A DNA stretch of 64,000 bases from Stutzerimonas stutzeri (GCF_038561965.1 NZ_CP139348.1:124001-188000); one strand, 5' to 3'. Shown: positions 44,472 to 53,259, counted from the stretch's first letter. Notes: a model not told the origin generated them from the letters alone. Numbers and translations are program-made.

Positions 44472-46019
44472 TCAGTTCAGCTCGATGATCGAGCGGCCGG
44501 TCATCTCGGACGGTACCGGCATGCCGAGCAGGGTCAACATGGTCGGTGCAACATCGGCCAGCACGCCGCCTGCGCGGATGGAGACGTTGCGCTTGCCGAT
44601 ATAGACGAAAGGCACCGGCTCGCAGGTATGCGCGGTGTGTGCCTGGCCGGTCATGACGTCTTCCATCTGCTCGACGTTGCCGTGGTCGGCGGTCAGCAGC
44701 GCTTCGCCACCAACCTTGTCGAGCGCCTCGACGATCCGTCCTACGCAGCTATCCAGGCACTCCACCGCCTTGACTGCGGCATCGAACACGCCGGTATGGC
44801 CGACCATGTCGCCGTTGGCGTAGTTGACCACGATGACGTCGTAGCGCTGGTTCTCGATGGCATCGACTATGCGGTCGGTGACCTCGGGCGCGCTCATTTC
44901 CGGCTTGAGATCGTAGGTGGCGACCTGTGGCGACGGAATCAGAATGCGCTCCTCGCCGGGGAACGGCTCTTCGCGACCGCCGGAAAAGAAGAAGGTGACG
45001 TGGGCGTATTTCTCGGTTTCAGCGATACGCAGCTGGGTCTTGCCGTTGTTGGCCAGATACTCGCCCAGTACGTTGGTCAGCGCTTCCGGGGCGAAGGCTG
45101 ATGGCGCGGGGATGCTTGCGGCGTACTGGGTGAGCATGACGAACTCGGCCAGTTGCGGCGCCCGGGCCCGCTCGAATTCCTTGAATCCGGGTTCGACGAA
45201 GCAGCGGGTCAATTCGCGGGCGCGGTCGGCGCGGAAGTTCATGAACACCACGGCATCGCCATCTTCGACACGCACCGGCTCGCCGATGGTGGTCGCCTTG
45301 ACGAATTCGTCGCTTTCGCCGCGCTCATAGGCAGCGATCAGGCCATCCACTGCGTAGTCGGAGCGGTATTCGGCCTTGCCGTCGACGATCAGCTCGTAGG
45401 CCTGCTGCACACGGTCCCAGCGATTGTCGCGGTCCATGGCGAAGTAGCGGCCGATGAGGCTGGCGATGCGGCCCTTGCCCAGGCGGGTGAAGGTGCCCTG
45501 GAGCAGTTCGATGGAATGCTGTGCGCTCTTCGGTGGGGTGTCGCGGCCGTCAAGGAAGGCATGCAGGTAGATCTTCTCGGCGCCGCGCTGGGCGGCCAGT
45601 TCGGCCATCGCGACCAGGTGATCCTGGTGGCTGTGCACGCCGCCGTCGGAGAGCAGGCCGAGGATGTGCACTGCCTTGCCGGCAGCCGCGGACTTGTCGA
45701 CGGCGGCGCAGATAGTCGGGTTGGCGAAAAACTCGCCGTCGCGGATCGCCTTGGTCACTCGGGTGAAGTCCTGATACACCACCCGACCGGCACCGAGGTT
45801 CATGTGCCCGACCTCGGAATTGCCCATCTGCCCATCCGGCAGGCCTACGTCCATGCCGCTACCGGAGATCAGTCCGTGTGGCTGGCGGGCCAGCAGGCTG
45901 TCATAGACCGGCTTGTGCGCGGCATGAATGGCGTTGAACTCGGGGTTTTCGCTGTGCCCGAAGCCATCGAGAATGATCAGTACCAGGGGTTTGGGCGCGG
46001 CGGTAGGGGCGACGGGCAT
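44472..46019 (-). CDS. gpmI: 2,3-bisphosphoglycerate-independent phosphoglycerate mutase GpmI
   Basis: Converts 3-phosphoglycerate to 2-phosphoglycerate in glycolysis using manganese. The 515-aa protein has LVLIILDGFGHSE, the phosphorylated Ser68 in GQMGNSEVGHMNLGAGR, the block FLDGRDTPPKSA, and the metal site LLTADHGNVEQM. The length is normal. ATG at 46019. A gap of about 140 bases separates it from the divergent rhodanese gene. Confidence 0.98.
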   Translation of the reverse strand: MPVAPTAAPKPLVLIILDGFGHSENPEFNAIHAAHKPVYDSLLARQPHGLISGSGMDVGLPDGQMGNSEVGHMNLGAGRVVYQDFTRVTKAIRDGEFFANPTICAAVDKSAAAGKAVHILGLLSDGGVHSHQDHLVAMAELAAQRGAEKIYLHAFLDGRDTPPKSAQHSIELLQGTFTRLGKGRIASLIGRYFAMDRDNRWDRVQQAYELIVDGKAEYRSDYAVDGLIAAYERGESDEFVKATTIGEPVRVEDGDAVVFMNFRADRARELTRCFVEPGFKEFERARAPQLAEFVMLTQYAASIPAPSAFAPEALTNVLGEYLANNGKTQLRIAETEKYAHVTFFFSGGREEPFPGEERILIPSPQVATYDLKPEMSAPEVTDRIVDAIENQRYDVIVVNYANGDMVGHTGVFDAAVKAVECLDSCVGRIVEALDKVGGEALLTADHGNVEQMEDVMTGQAHTAHTCEPVPFVYIGKRNVSIRAGGVLADVAPTMLTLLGMPVPSEMTGRSIIELN

Positions 46020-46099
46020 GCTTTCGGGCTCCTTGCACGGGGGCGGAAAAGGGCGGCCAGTCTACTGGCTGGCCGGGGCGAGGTCACGAATCATCAGGG

Positions 46100-46128
46100 T
46101 TCAGCCGGTCGGAGGGGCTGTGTATACT
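46100..46128 (+). promoter_or_regulatory. Likely promoter of the rhodanese-grxC-secB genes
   Basis: TTCAGC, a 17-base spacer and TATACT (46123-46128) lie 32 bases before the rhodanese start. The -10 is good and the -35 fair. Confidence 0.5.
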
Positions 46129-46159
46129 GGCCCGCATTTTATCGTCCGGGTACCCGTTG

Positions 46160-46573
46160 ATGCTCGCTAACCTGATTGAATTTGTCTCTAACCACTATGT
46201 ACTCAGCAGCCTGTTCGTGGTGCTGTTGATCCTTCTGTTCATCACCGAGACACGCAAGGGTGGCAAGAGCCTGAGCAATCGCGAACTGACCGCACTGGTC
46301 AATAGTGGTGAGGGCGTGGTGTTGGACGTGCGCGTCAAGAAGGAGTTCGACGCCGGCCATATCGTCGATGCATTGAACATTCCCTACGAGAAGCTGGTCA
46401 GCCGCACAGGCGAGCTGGAAAAGCACAAGGCCAAGACCATCATCGTGGTCGACGCCATGGGGCAGCACGCCGGAACGGCCTGCCGTGAGCTGCAGAAGGC
46501 AGGCTTCACCGCCGCCAAGTTGTCGGGAGGGATTTCCAGCTGGCGCGGCGACAATCTGCCAGTGGTCAAGTAA
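46160..46573 (+). CDS. Membrane-anchored rhodanese-like protein lacking the catalytic Cys
   Basis: A 137-aa protein with one N-terminal membrane helix (YVLSSLFVVLLILLFI) and a rhodanese domain: EGVVLDVRVKKEFDAGHI, then TIIVVDAMGQHAGTACREL, then KLSGGISSWRGDNLPVV. The active-site loop should have a Cys near residue 99, but here it is DAMGQHAG, so sulfur transfer is unlikely. It probably has a binding role. ATG at 46160 follows a TTG at 46157. It heads rhodanese-grxC-secB, as at PA5130-PA5128. Confidence 0.9.
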   Translation: MLANLIEFVSNHYVLSSLFVVLLILLFITETRKGGKSLSNRELTALVNSGEGVVLDVRVKKEFDAGHIVDALNIPYEKLVSRTGELEKHKAKTIIVVDAMGQHAGTACRELQKAGFTAAKLSGGISSWRGDNLPVVK

Positions 46574-46575
46574 TC

Positions 46576-46830
46576 ATGCCCAACGTCGTCATCTATACCA
46601 CCGCCTGGTGCCCGTTCTGTATTCGTGCCAAGGCGCTGCTCGATCGCAAGGGTGTCACCTACGAGGAAATCCCCGTGGATGGCAACCCGTCCCTGCGCGC
46701 CGAAATGGCCAGCAAGGCGGGGCGTACCTCGGTGCCGCAGATATGGATCGGCGACCAGCACGTCGGTGGCTGCGATGAGCTGCACGCTCTAGAGCGCGCC
46801 GGACGTCTCGACCCGTTGCTGAAGGCTTGA
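46576..46830 (+). CDS. grxC: Glutaredoxin 3 GrxC
   Basis: An 84-aa cytoplasmic dithiol glutaredoxin that reduces disulfides using glutathione. The active site is CPFC at residues 12-15. Other marks are the TSVPQIWIGDQHVGGCDEL stretch with the cis-Pro and the GG that binds glutathione. It starts 2 bases after the rhodanese stop. Confidence 0.98.
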   Translation: MPNVVIYTTAWCPFCIRAKALLDRKGVTYEEIPVDGNPSLRAEMASKAGRTSVPQIWIGDQHVGGCDELHALERAGRLDPLLKA

Positions 46831-46890
46831 GCACCGGCGGGTCCGCAAACATCAATAACGACACGCACAACTGGATAGAAGGTTGCAGAA

Positions 46891-47385
46891 ATGACCGAAC
46901 AAGCTAACAACGGCGGCGCAGCATCGCAGGCCGAACAGGGCGCACAATTCTCGCTACAGCGCATCTACGTCCGTGACCTGTCCTTCGAAGCGCCGAAAAG
47001 CCCGGAAATTTTCCGTCAGGAATGGAATCCGAGTGTCGCGCTGGACCTGAACACGAAGCAGAAGGCGCTTGAGGGCGACTTCCATGAAGTTGTGCTGACC
47101 CTCTCGGTTACTGTGAAAACCGGCGAAGAAGTAGCCTTCATCGCAGAAGTGCAGCAGGCAGGGATCTTCCTGATCAAGGGGCTCGAAGCCGCCGCGATGA
47201 GCCATACGCTTGGCGCGTTCTGCCCGAACATCCTCTTCCCGTACGCCCGTGAGGCGCTGGACAGCCTGGTGACCCGTGGTTCCTTCCCGGCGCTGATGCT
47301 GGCTCCGGTGAACTTCGACGCACTCTACGCCCAGGAAATGACGCGTATGCAGAGCGCCGGCGAAGCACCTGCCACCGCTCACTGA
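46891..47385 (+). CDS. secB: Protein-export chaperone SecB
   Basis: SecB holds preproteins unfolded and delivers them to SecA. The 164-aa protein has FSLQRIYVRDLSFEAPKSPE near the N-terminus, the block EVVLTLSVTVKTGEEVAFIA, and CPNILFPYAREALDSLVTRG. It lies 60 bases after grxC. Confidence 0.97.
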   Translation: MTEQANNGGAASQAEQGAQFSLQRIYVRDLSFEAPKSPEIFRQEWNPSVALDLNTKQKALEGDFHEVVLTLSVTVKTGEEVAFIAEVQQAGIFLIKGLEAAAMSHTLGAFCPNILFPYAREALDSLVTRGSFPALMLAPVNFDALYAQEMTRMQSAGEAPATAH

Positions 47386-47397
47386 TCCATACGGATC

Positions 47398-47426
47398 GTG
47401 CAGGAAGCGTCTGACGCTTCCTGCAC
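47398..47426. terminator. Hairpin between convergent secB and quinone oxidoreductase genes
   Basis: GTGCAGGAAGCGT pairs exactly with ACGCTTCCTGCAC around CTG, a 13-bp stem. Neither strand has a T-run, so it may be a two-way pause or RNA-end stabiliser. Confidence 0.6.
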
Positions 47427-47444
47427 ACCCCCGGCGGCTGCGCG

Positions 47445-48425
47445 TTAGCGCACCTGCACCACCAGCTTGCCGACCGCCTTACGCTGGCCCAGCGTGGCGA
47501 TGGCCTTGCCAGTGTCCTGCAAGGCAAAGCGTTGCGATACCAGCGGCTTGAGCTTGCCTTCGGCATGCCAGGCGAACAGCTGGCGGAAGTTTGCCGCGTT
47601 GTCCTGCGGCTGACGTTGTGCGAACGCGCCCCAGAACACGCCGATCAGCGCGGCGCCCTTGAGTAGCGGCAAGTTGGCCGGCAACGCCGGGATATCCCCG
47701 CCGGCGGCAAATCCCACCACCAGCATGCGACCATTCCAGGCGATGCTGCGGAAGGCTTCCTCGAACAGTGTGCCGCCCACCGGGTCATAGATCACATCCA
47801 CGCCCTGGCCACCGGTGAGTTCCTTAAGGCGCTCCTTCAGGCTGCCTTCGCTGTAATTGACCAGTTCGTCGGCTCCGGCATTCTTCGCCACGTCCAGCTT
47901 ATCGGCGCTGGAGGCGGCCGCGATGACTCGAGCGCCCATGGCCTTGCCGATCTCCACGGCAGCCAGGCCGACACCGCCGGAAGCACCTAGCACCAGCAGC
48001 GTTTCTCCTGGCTGCAGATTGGCGCGCTGCGTGAGCGCATGCATGGAGGTGCCGTAGGTCATGCTGAAGGCCGCTGCAGTCTCGAAGTCCATGCTCGGCG
48101 GGATCGGCAGGGCATTGCTGCCTGCGACGGCCACCTGCTCGGCGAAGCTGCCCCAGCCGGTCAGCGCCATGACCCGATCGCCGACCTTGAGGTGGCTGAC
48201 CTTCTCACCAACCGCGGCAACTATGCCAGCCGCCTCGCCGCCGGGCGAGAACGGGAAGGGTGGCTTGAACTGGTACTTGCCCTCGATCATCAGCGTGTCG
48301 GGGAAATTCACCCCGGCGGCATGCACGTCGAGCAGGATCTCGCTCGGTTTGATCTGAGGGGAGGGGGCATCCTCGAGAACCAGACTTTCGGGTGGACCGA
48401 AGCTTTTGCACAGAACGGCTTTCAT
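47445..48425 (-). CDS. NADPH:quinone oxidoreductase family protein
   Basis: A 326-aa zinc-free medium-chain dehydrogenase of the quinone reductase branch. Marks are VNFPDTLMIEGKYQ, FPFSPGGEAAGIVAAVGEKV, the NADPH-binding loop GASGGVGLAAVEIGKAMGAR, and DVIYDPVGGTLFEEAFRSI. It probably reduces quinones or related carbonyls using NADPH. It converges on secB. Confidence 0.9.
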   Translation of the reverse strand: MKAVLCKSFGPPESLVLEDAPSPQIKPSEILLDVHAAGVNFPDTLMIEGKYQFKPPFPFSPGGEAAGIVAAVGEKVSHLKVGDRVMALTGWGSFAEQVAVAGSNALPIPPSMDFETAAAFSMTYGTSMHALTQRANLQPGETLLVLGASGGVGLAAVEIGKAMGARVIAAASSADKLDVAKNAGADELVNYSEGSLKERLKELTGGQGVDVIYDPVGGTLFEEAFRSIAWNGRMLVVGFAAGGDIPALPANLPLLKGAALIGVFWGAFAQRQPQDNAANFRQLFAWHAEGKLKPLVSQRFALQDTGKAIATLGQRKAVGKLVVQVR

Positions 48426-48637
48426 CGCTTTTTCCTTGTTTGACTGGTCGGGCGCTTGGCCGCCCGAGATGGATGGCTCGACTGCTCAGGACTATCCAGT
48501 CTAGGAGCGTTGTTCAGAGAGGCAATCAGCATCGTCCGCTGTAATGGCGGCGTATAAGTTGCGGCGGTTGCGCGATAGGCTTGGGTGCGTTGCGGCTACT
48601 GGTTATGCTGGCGCAGATTTCCCCTGGAGTGCTGTCC

Positions 48638-49039
48638 GTGAAGTATCTGATTACCCTGTTGTTCGGCCTCGCGCTTGTCGGGCCAGCCGTTGCGCAAGAC
48701 TCGGCTGAAGAGGCGGCACCGCAAGCGCTCTACTACGCACTGGTACCGGCCATGGTCGGCAACTATGGTGCGGGCGAGCGCCTCAAGTACTACAAGGCAG
48801 ATGTGGCGCTGCGCATCTCCAGCAAAGAGGTGGAAGACCGCGTCAAGCATCACGAGCCGCTGATTCGTCATCAGCTGGTGATGCTGTTCTCCGAGCAGAC
48901 CGACGAAACGTTAAGCGGCCCGGAAGCCAAGGAGCAGCTCCGCCAGGAAGCGTTGAGGCAGGTGCGCGAGGTGCTCGAACAGGAAGAGGGCAAGCCGCTG
49001 GTCGATGATCTGCTGTTCAACAATCTGATCATCCAGTAA
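48638..49039 (+). CDS. FliL-like exported protein
   Basis: A 133-aa protein. The start is GTG at 48638 with GGAG ten bases before it, giving signal peptide (M)KYLITLLFGLALVGPAVAQ. The rest resembles the FliL C-terminal domain: YYALVPAMVGNYGAG, KYYKADVALRISS, HEPLIRHQLVMLFSEQT, and VLEQEEGKPLVDDLLFN. FliL supports the flagellar stator, but no flagellar gene is near. Unlike FliL, it seems to have a cleavable signal instead of a membrane anchor. It may have a different role. Confidence 0.78.
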   Translation: MKYLITLLFGLALVGPAVAQDSAEEAAPQALYYALVPAMVGNYGAGERLKYYKADVALRISSKEVEDRVKHHEPLIRHQLVMLFSEQTDETLSGPEAKEQLRQEALRQVREVLEQEEGKPLVDDLLFNNLIIQ

Positions 49040-49052
49040 ATCAGTCGCTTGC

Positions 49053-49502
49053 TCAGCGCATCGCCAGTACCGCCTGCCACTCGTCTTCGTTGACAGGCAT
49101 TACCGAGAGACGGCTGCCTTTCTTCACCAGCGCCAGCTCCTGCAGGGCTGGCTCAGCTTTCAGGCGGGCCAGCTTCAAGGGCAACATGAAGGCTTCAACG
49201 AACTCCACATCGACCGCGCTCCACGGATTGGCTTCGTCGCGAGCCTTGGCATCGTGATAAGGACTGGCAGGGTCGAGCGCAGTAGGATCGGGGTAGGCGC
49301 TGCGACTGATTCTGCCAATTCCGGCAATGCCGGGTTCGGCGCAACTGGAGTGGTAGAAGAAGAACTGGTCGCCTTCCTTCATCTGGCGCAGGAAATTTCG
49401 CGCCTGGTAGTTGCGCACGCCGTCCCAGCGCCCGTGACCCCTCTTTTTCAGGTCCAAGATGGAAAATTCGTCCGGTTCGGACTTCATTAGCCAATAAGGC
49501 AT
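49053..49502 (-). CDS. EVE domain-containing protein
   Basis: A 149-aa protein of the EVE (PUA-like) family. It begins MPYWLMKSEPDEFSILDL and has WDGVRNYQARNFLRQMKEGD, FFYHSSCAEPGIAGI and VDVEFVEAFMLPL. EVE domains bind modified bases in DNA or RNA. It converges with the FliL-like gene, 13 bases apart. Confidence 0.93.
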   Translation of the reverse strand: MPYWLMKSEPDEFSILDLKKRGHGRWDGVRNYQARNFLRQMKEGDQFFFYHSSCAEPGIAGIGRISRSAYPDPTALDPASPYHDAKARDEANPWSAVDVEFVEAFMLPLKLARLKAEPALQELALVKKGSRLSVMPVNEDEWQAVLAMR

Positions 49503-49699
49503 GAACCTTGCTCCCCTGTCAGTCGGTTCGATCAGACCATGATGGCAAAATCTCCGACAGTCGGCTGCAATACCTGTTTGCGCGGTGCCGAAGCTTCACG
49601 GAAAATGCCGCGGCTGTAAGGTGGCCTATCGAGTCCTAGAACGATAATTCACACCGACTCGACGCAAGCATTTCGCCTGGTAGGGGGAGGCGAACACAA

Positions 49700-49852
49700 A
49701 TGAAACGTAAGCCCGATATTCTGTGGATTTTGGTCTTCATCTTTGGCCTGGGCGTAGTCACGACGGGCTATACGCAAAGCCTATGGGAGCAGCAGGATGG
49801 CGCGGCCGGCATGGCTCCGATCATCCAGGTGCAGCAAGCCCGGCAGCGATGA
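49700..49852 (+). CDS. 50-aa single-pass membrane protein
   Basis: A small gene with a very good ribosome site (GGGGGAGG, nine bases before ATG). The product starts MKRKPDILWILVFIFGLGVV and continues TTGYTQSLWEQQ, then a polar tail ending VQQARQR. Lysine-arginine before a hydrophobic helix predicts a single membrane span with the N-terminus inside. I know no family name. It lies between the EVE gene and the convergent fau gene. Confidence 0.72.
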   Translation: MKRKPDILWILVFIFGLGVVTTGYTQSLWEQQDGAAGMAPIIQVQQARQR

Positions 49853-49880
49853 ACAGATGCCGCAAGGATGCGGCCCTCGA

Positions 49881-50483
49881 TTAACCGGCGTACCAGCCCT
49901 GGTCCGTCACGGTGCCCTGAATGGGCACATCCCAACTTTCCAGCGGAAGCCTGTCGACTCTCTGGCACTCATGGGCCAGGCCCAGTAGTGTCGGTTTGTG
50001 ACTTTTTTTGCGCATGGCGCGGTATGCCAGGCTGCGGTCATAGAACCCGCCGCCCATTCCCAGTCGTCCACCCTTGCCGTCGAAGCCCACCAGCGGCATC
50101 AGCAGCAGATCGAGAGCCCAAACCGGGCGTTGCCGCGCGACGCGGATGACCGGTTCGAAAATGCCGAAACGGTTTCGCCGCAGTCGCTCGCCGGGCTTGA
50201 TGCGTTGGAACACCATGCGCGTGCGGGGCCAGGGATTCAGCACCGGAAGATAGGTCGCTTTGCCGCGACGTTGAGCGGCGCGCAGAAGCAGGCGCGGATC
50301 GATTTCGCCATCGTTGGGCAGATAAAGGGCGATATGTCGGGCGCGGCGAAACAGGCGGTGCTGAGCCAATTGTCGGTAGAGTTTGCGCGCTGCCAGGCGT
50401 TGCTGGGCGGGCGAAAGTTGGCGCCGGGTTTGGCGCAGCTTGCGACGTAGCGCTTGGCGCGAAAGGCCTTCGGCTACGATCAT
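49881..50483 (-). CDS. 5-formyltetrahydrofolate cyclo-ligase
   Basis: A 200-aa enzyme that converts 5-formyl-THF to 5,10-methenyl-THF with ATP. Marks are LRRKLRQTRRQLSPAQQ, IALYLPNDGEIDP, and the nucleotide-binding GMGGGFYDRSLAYR. The Arg/Lys-rich N-terminus is usual. Its ATG lies just after the 6S RNA gene, the conserved zapA-ssrS-fau (ygfA) arrangement in which 6S RNA is cut from a joint transcript. Confidence 0.95.
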   Translation of the reverse strand: MIVAEGLSRQALRRKLRQTRRQLSPAQQRLAARKLYRQLAQHRLFRRARHIALYLPNDGEIDPRLLLRAAQRRGKATYLPVLNPWPRTRMVFQRIKPGERLRRNRFGIFEPVIRVARQRPVWALDLLLMPLVGFDGKGGRLGMGGGFYDRSLAYRAMRKKSHKPTLLGLAHECQRVDRLPLESWDVPIQGTVTDQGWYAG

Positions 50484-50489
50484 CAGAAG

Positions 50490-50668
50490 TGGCTCCCCAG
50501 CATGCCGCTGCCAGCGTAGGCCCTTGAACCCGAGAGTTCAAGGTGGCGACTACAGAGTACCTTAAGGCTTTCCGTCAGGCGGACATGCACACCGGCACCA
50601 CGTGTAGCCTCCATGGTATTGCTTATCGGGAGAGGGTCATCGCCGACTGGCGAACATGCCAGGGAGTT
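50490..50668 (-). ncRNA. ssrS: 6S RNA
   Basis: This gap between zapA and the cyclo-ligase gene carries 6S RNA. Reading on minus, I see CTCCCTGGCATGTTCGCC at the 5' side, AAGCCTTAAGG, then CACCTTGAAC and GGGTTCAAGGG forming the conserved hairpin, and GCGGCATGCTGGGGAG, which closes the terminal stem. These match E. coli 6S RNA in order. A -10 TATACT at 50675-50680 sets the 5' end near 50668. The ends are estimates. Confidence 0.92.
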
Positions 50669-50701
50669 GGGCGCAGTATAACGCAAACCGGCTACCGTTG
50701 A

Positions 50702-51016
50702 TCAGTTGCCGGAAGGGTTTGGATCGGTGGCCAGTGCGCTGTCGACGCGCTCCAGGAGCATGCGCACATGTTCGCGCGCGCTGCTGGCTTCGGCGTCGAG
50801 GCGGTCGTGTTTGTGCAGCAGTTCGTGGGTGATGTTCAGGGCTGCCATCACCGCCACGCGATCGGCGCCGATGACTTTGCCGCTGCTGCGAATCTCGCGC
50901 ATCTTGCGATCCAGGTAACGGGCCGCACCCTCCAGATTGCTGCGTTCCTCTGACGGACAGGCTATGCAATATTCCTTGTCCATGATGTGTACGGTAACGG
51001 TGTTCGGCTGGGTCAT
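50702..51016 (-). CDS. zapA: Cell division protein ZapA
   Basis: A 104-aa FtsZ-binding protein that bundles protofilaments at the Z-ring. It has TVTVHIMDKEYCIACPSEER near the N-terminus, then LDRKMREIRSSGKVIGADRV and AALNITHELLHKHD, followed by a coiled coil. The start overlaps the stop of the upstream coiled-coil gene (51013-51016). Confidence 0.95.
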   Translation of the reverse strand: MTQPNTVTVHIMDKEYCIACPSEERSNLEGAARYLDRKMREIRSSGKVIGADRVAVMAALNITHELLHKHDRLDAEASSAREHVRMLLERVDSALATDPNPSGN

Positions 51017-51222
51017 GAGTCCTGCTCCAGGGCTTTCAGGCGCGAAATCATCGATTCGACCTTCAAGCGGGCCATTTCGTTCTTTTCGATCAGATGAGCG
51101 CGCTCTTCACGCCACGTCCGCTCGTTGCTCAGCAGCAGGTGGTTCTGCGCCTTGAGCTGTTCGATGCGCTGAATCAGCTGCTCCAGCTTGCTGGTCAGCG
51201 CTTTCAGATCGGCGTCTTCCAT
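51013..51222 (-). CDS. ZapB-like small coiled-coil protein (TIGR02449 type)
   Basis: A 69-aa protein that is almost all coiled coil: LTSKLEQLIQRIEQLKAQN, HLLLSNERTWREERAHLIE, and MARLKVESMISRLKALEQDS. I associate this with TIGR02449, found upstream of zapA in pseudomonads. Its coupling to zapA by a 4-base overlap suggests a cell-division role. Confidence 0.85.
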   Translation of the reverse strand: MEDADLKALTSKLEQLIQRIEQLKAQNHLLLSNERTWREERAHLIEKNEMARLKVESMISRLKALEQDS

Positions 51223-51352
51223 GGGATTCCTGTTGGGGGCACTGATGAAGACGGAGGCGATGGCCGGGGCCTTCGATGGTCTTGCCGCGGCCGCCGGTGC
51301 TAGGATACGAAGCCTTCATTCTAGTCATTGCGCCATCGTGCGCCTAGCCGCC

Positions 51353-51907
51353 ATGTCCATTCAGAATTCCCCGTATGCCGCCTTCGCCACACTTCTGGCG
51401 GGCACCCCGCAAACCGTTTCTCCCGCCGAGCTGCATGGCCTGTTGCTTGGGCGCAGTTGCGCCGGCGCAGGTTTCGATGTCGAACCCTGGCTGACCGATG
51501 CCTCGGACCTGCTCGGCGAAGCTCCGCAGGACAACATTCGTCAGGCATTGATTGGCCTGCAGGAGATGGTCAAAGGCGAGCTCGCCGGCGACGACATCGC
51601 CGTTGTGCTGCTGCTGCCCAGCGACGATGCGCCACTGGGTGAGCGGGCCATTGCGCTCGGTCAGTGGTGCCAGGGCTTTCTCGCCGGGTTTGGCCTGGCC
51701 GCCGGTGATCGTGCGCTGAGCAGTGAAGCCATGGAAGTGCTGCAGGACTTGTCCGCCATCGCGCAGATCCAGGACTCGCTGGAAGAATCAGAGGACGGCG
51801 AGACCGACTACATGGAGGTGATGGAGTACCTGCGTGTAGCGCCACTGCTGCTATTCACCGAGTGCGCCCAGCCGCTTCCCGCTGCGCCGAAACCCTCCCT
51901 GCATTGA
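51353..51907 (+). CDS. YgfB/UPF0149 family protein
   Basis: A 184-aa protein of the YgfB family. It has SPAELHGLLLGRSCAGAGF, WCQGFLAGFGLA and ETDYMEVMEYLRVAPLLLF, typical of UPF0149. In P. aeruginosa YgfB affects beta-lactam resistance by repressing ampDh3. The start is 51353; the frame is open upstream but lies in the divergent promoter region. pepP follows 16 bases later. Confidence 0.93.
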   Translation: MSIQNSPYAAFATLLAGTPQTVSPAELHGLLLGRSCAGAGFDVEPWLTDASDLLGEAPQDNIRQALIGLQEMVKGELAGDDIAVVLLLPSDDAPLGERAIALGQWCQGFLAGFGLAAGDRALSSEAMEVLQDLSAIAQIQDSLEESEDGETDYMEVMEYLRVAPLLLFTECAQPLPAAPKPSLH

Positions 51908-51923
51908 GGAAACCGTTCTGCCC

Positions 51924-53258
51924 ATGACTCGCATCCCGAAATCGGAATACGCCCGTCGGCGCAAAGCGCTGATGGAGCAGATGGAACCCAACAGCATCGC
52001 CATTCTGCCGGCGGCGCCGATGTACATCCGCAACCGCGATGTCGAGCATGTCTACCGTCAGGACAGTGACTTCCAGTACCTCTCCGGCTTTCCCGAGCCG
52101 GAGGCGGTGATCGCGCTGATCCCCGGCCGCGAGCACGGCGAATATGTGCTGTTCTGTCGTGAGCGAGACCCTGAGCGCGAGCTTTGGGACGGCCTGCGCG
52201 CCGGGCAGGACGGCGCCATCAAGGAGTACGGCGCCGACGATGCCTTTCCCATCGGCGATATCGACGACATTCTTCCCGGGCTGATCGAGGGTCGCGCGCG
52301 GGTGTACTACGCCATCGGCACCAACGAAGCCTTCGATCATCGGCTGATGGAGTGGATCAAGACCATTCGCACCCAGGCGCGCCAAGGCGCACAGCCGCCC
52401 AGCGAGTTCGTCGCGCTCGATCATCTTCTGCATGACCTGCGTCTGTTCAAATCGAGCAACGAGGTGAAGGTGATGAAGCACGCGGCGGAGATTTCCGCCC
52501 GTGCGCATATTCGCGCCATGCAGGCCAGCCGTTCCGGCCTGTTCGAATATCACCTGGAAGCCGAACTGGATTACGAATTCCGCAAAGGCGGCGCGAAAAT
52601 GCCGGCGTACGGCTCGATCGTCGCTGCCGGACGCAACGCCTGCATCCTGCACTACCGCGAAAACGATGCAGCGCTGAAGGATGGCGATCTGGTGCTGATC
52701 GATGCCGGTTGCGAGATCGAATGCTACGCCAGCGATATCACCCGCACCTTCCCGGTCAACGGGCGTTTCTCGCCGGAGCAGAAGGCGATTTACGAACTTG
52801 TGCTGGCGGCCAACGAGGAAGCCTTCAAGCATATTGCGCCAGGCAAGCACTGGAACGAAGCGCACGAAGCCACGGTCCGGGTAATCACCGCCGGGCTGGT
52901 GGAGCTGGGGCTGCTGCAGGGTGAGGTCGACGAGCTGATCGCCGGCGAAGCCTACAAGGCGTTCTATATGCACCGTGCCGGCCACTGGCTGGGCATGGAT
53001 GTGCACGACGTCGGCGACTACAAGATCGGTGGCGAGTGGCGCGTGCTTGAGCCGGGCATGGCGATGACCGTCGAACCCGGCATCTATATCGCTGTGGACA
53101 ATCAGAACGTTGCCAAGAAGTGGCGCGGCATTGGCGTGCGCATCGAGGATGATGTGGTGGTAACGCGAACCGGCTGCGAAATTCTTACTAACGGCGTGCC
53201 GAAAAGTGTCGCCGAGATCGAGGCGCTGATGGCCGCCGCTCGCGAGCAGGTCGCCTGA
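51924..53258 (+). CDS. pepP: Xaa-Pro aminopeptidase PepP
   Basis: A 444-aa manganese aminopeptidase that removes N-terminal residues before proline. The M24 metal ligands appear in LIDAGCEIECYASDITRTFP, HRAGHWLGMDVHDVG, TVEPGIYI and IRIEDDVVVT-type stretches (GVRIEDDVVVTRTG). The N-terminal domain has SIAILPAAPMYIRNRDVEH. ubiH starts one base after its stop, as in E. coli. Confidence 0.97.
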   Translation: MTRIPKSEYARRRKALMEQMEPNSIAILPAAPMYIRNRDVEHVYRQDSDFQYLSGFPEPEAVIALIPGREHGEYVLFCRERDPERELWDGLRAGQDGAIKEYGADDAFPIGDIDDILPGLIEGRARVYYAIGTNEAFDHRLMEWIKTIRTQARQGAQPPSEFVALDHLLHDLRLFKSSNEVKVMKHAAEISARAHIRAMQASRSGLFEYHLEAELDYEFRKGGAKMPAYGSIVAAGRNACILHYRENDAALKDGDLVLIDAGCEIECYASDITRTFPVNGRFSPEQKAIYELVLAANEEAFKHIAPGKHWNEAHEATVRVITAGLVELGLLQGEVDELIAGEAYKAFYMHRAGHWLGMDVHDVGDYKIGGEWRVLEPGMAMTVEPGIYIAVDNQNVAKKWRGIGVRIEDDVVVTRTGCEILTNGVPKSVAEIEALMAAAREQVA

Positions 53259-53259
53259 T

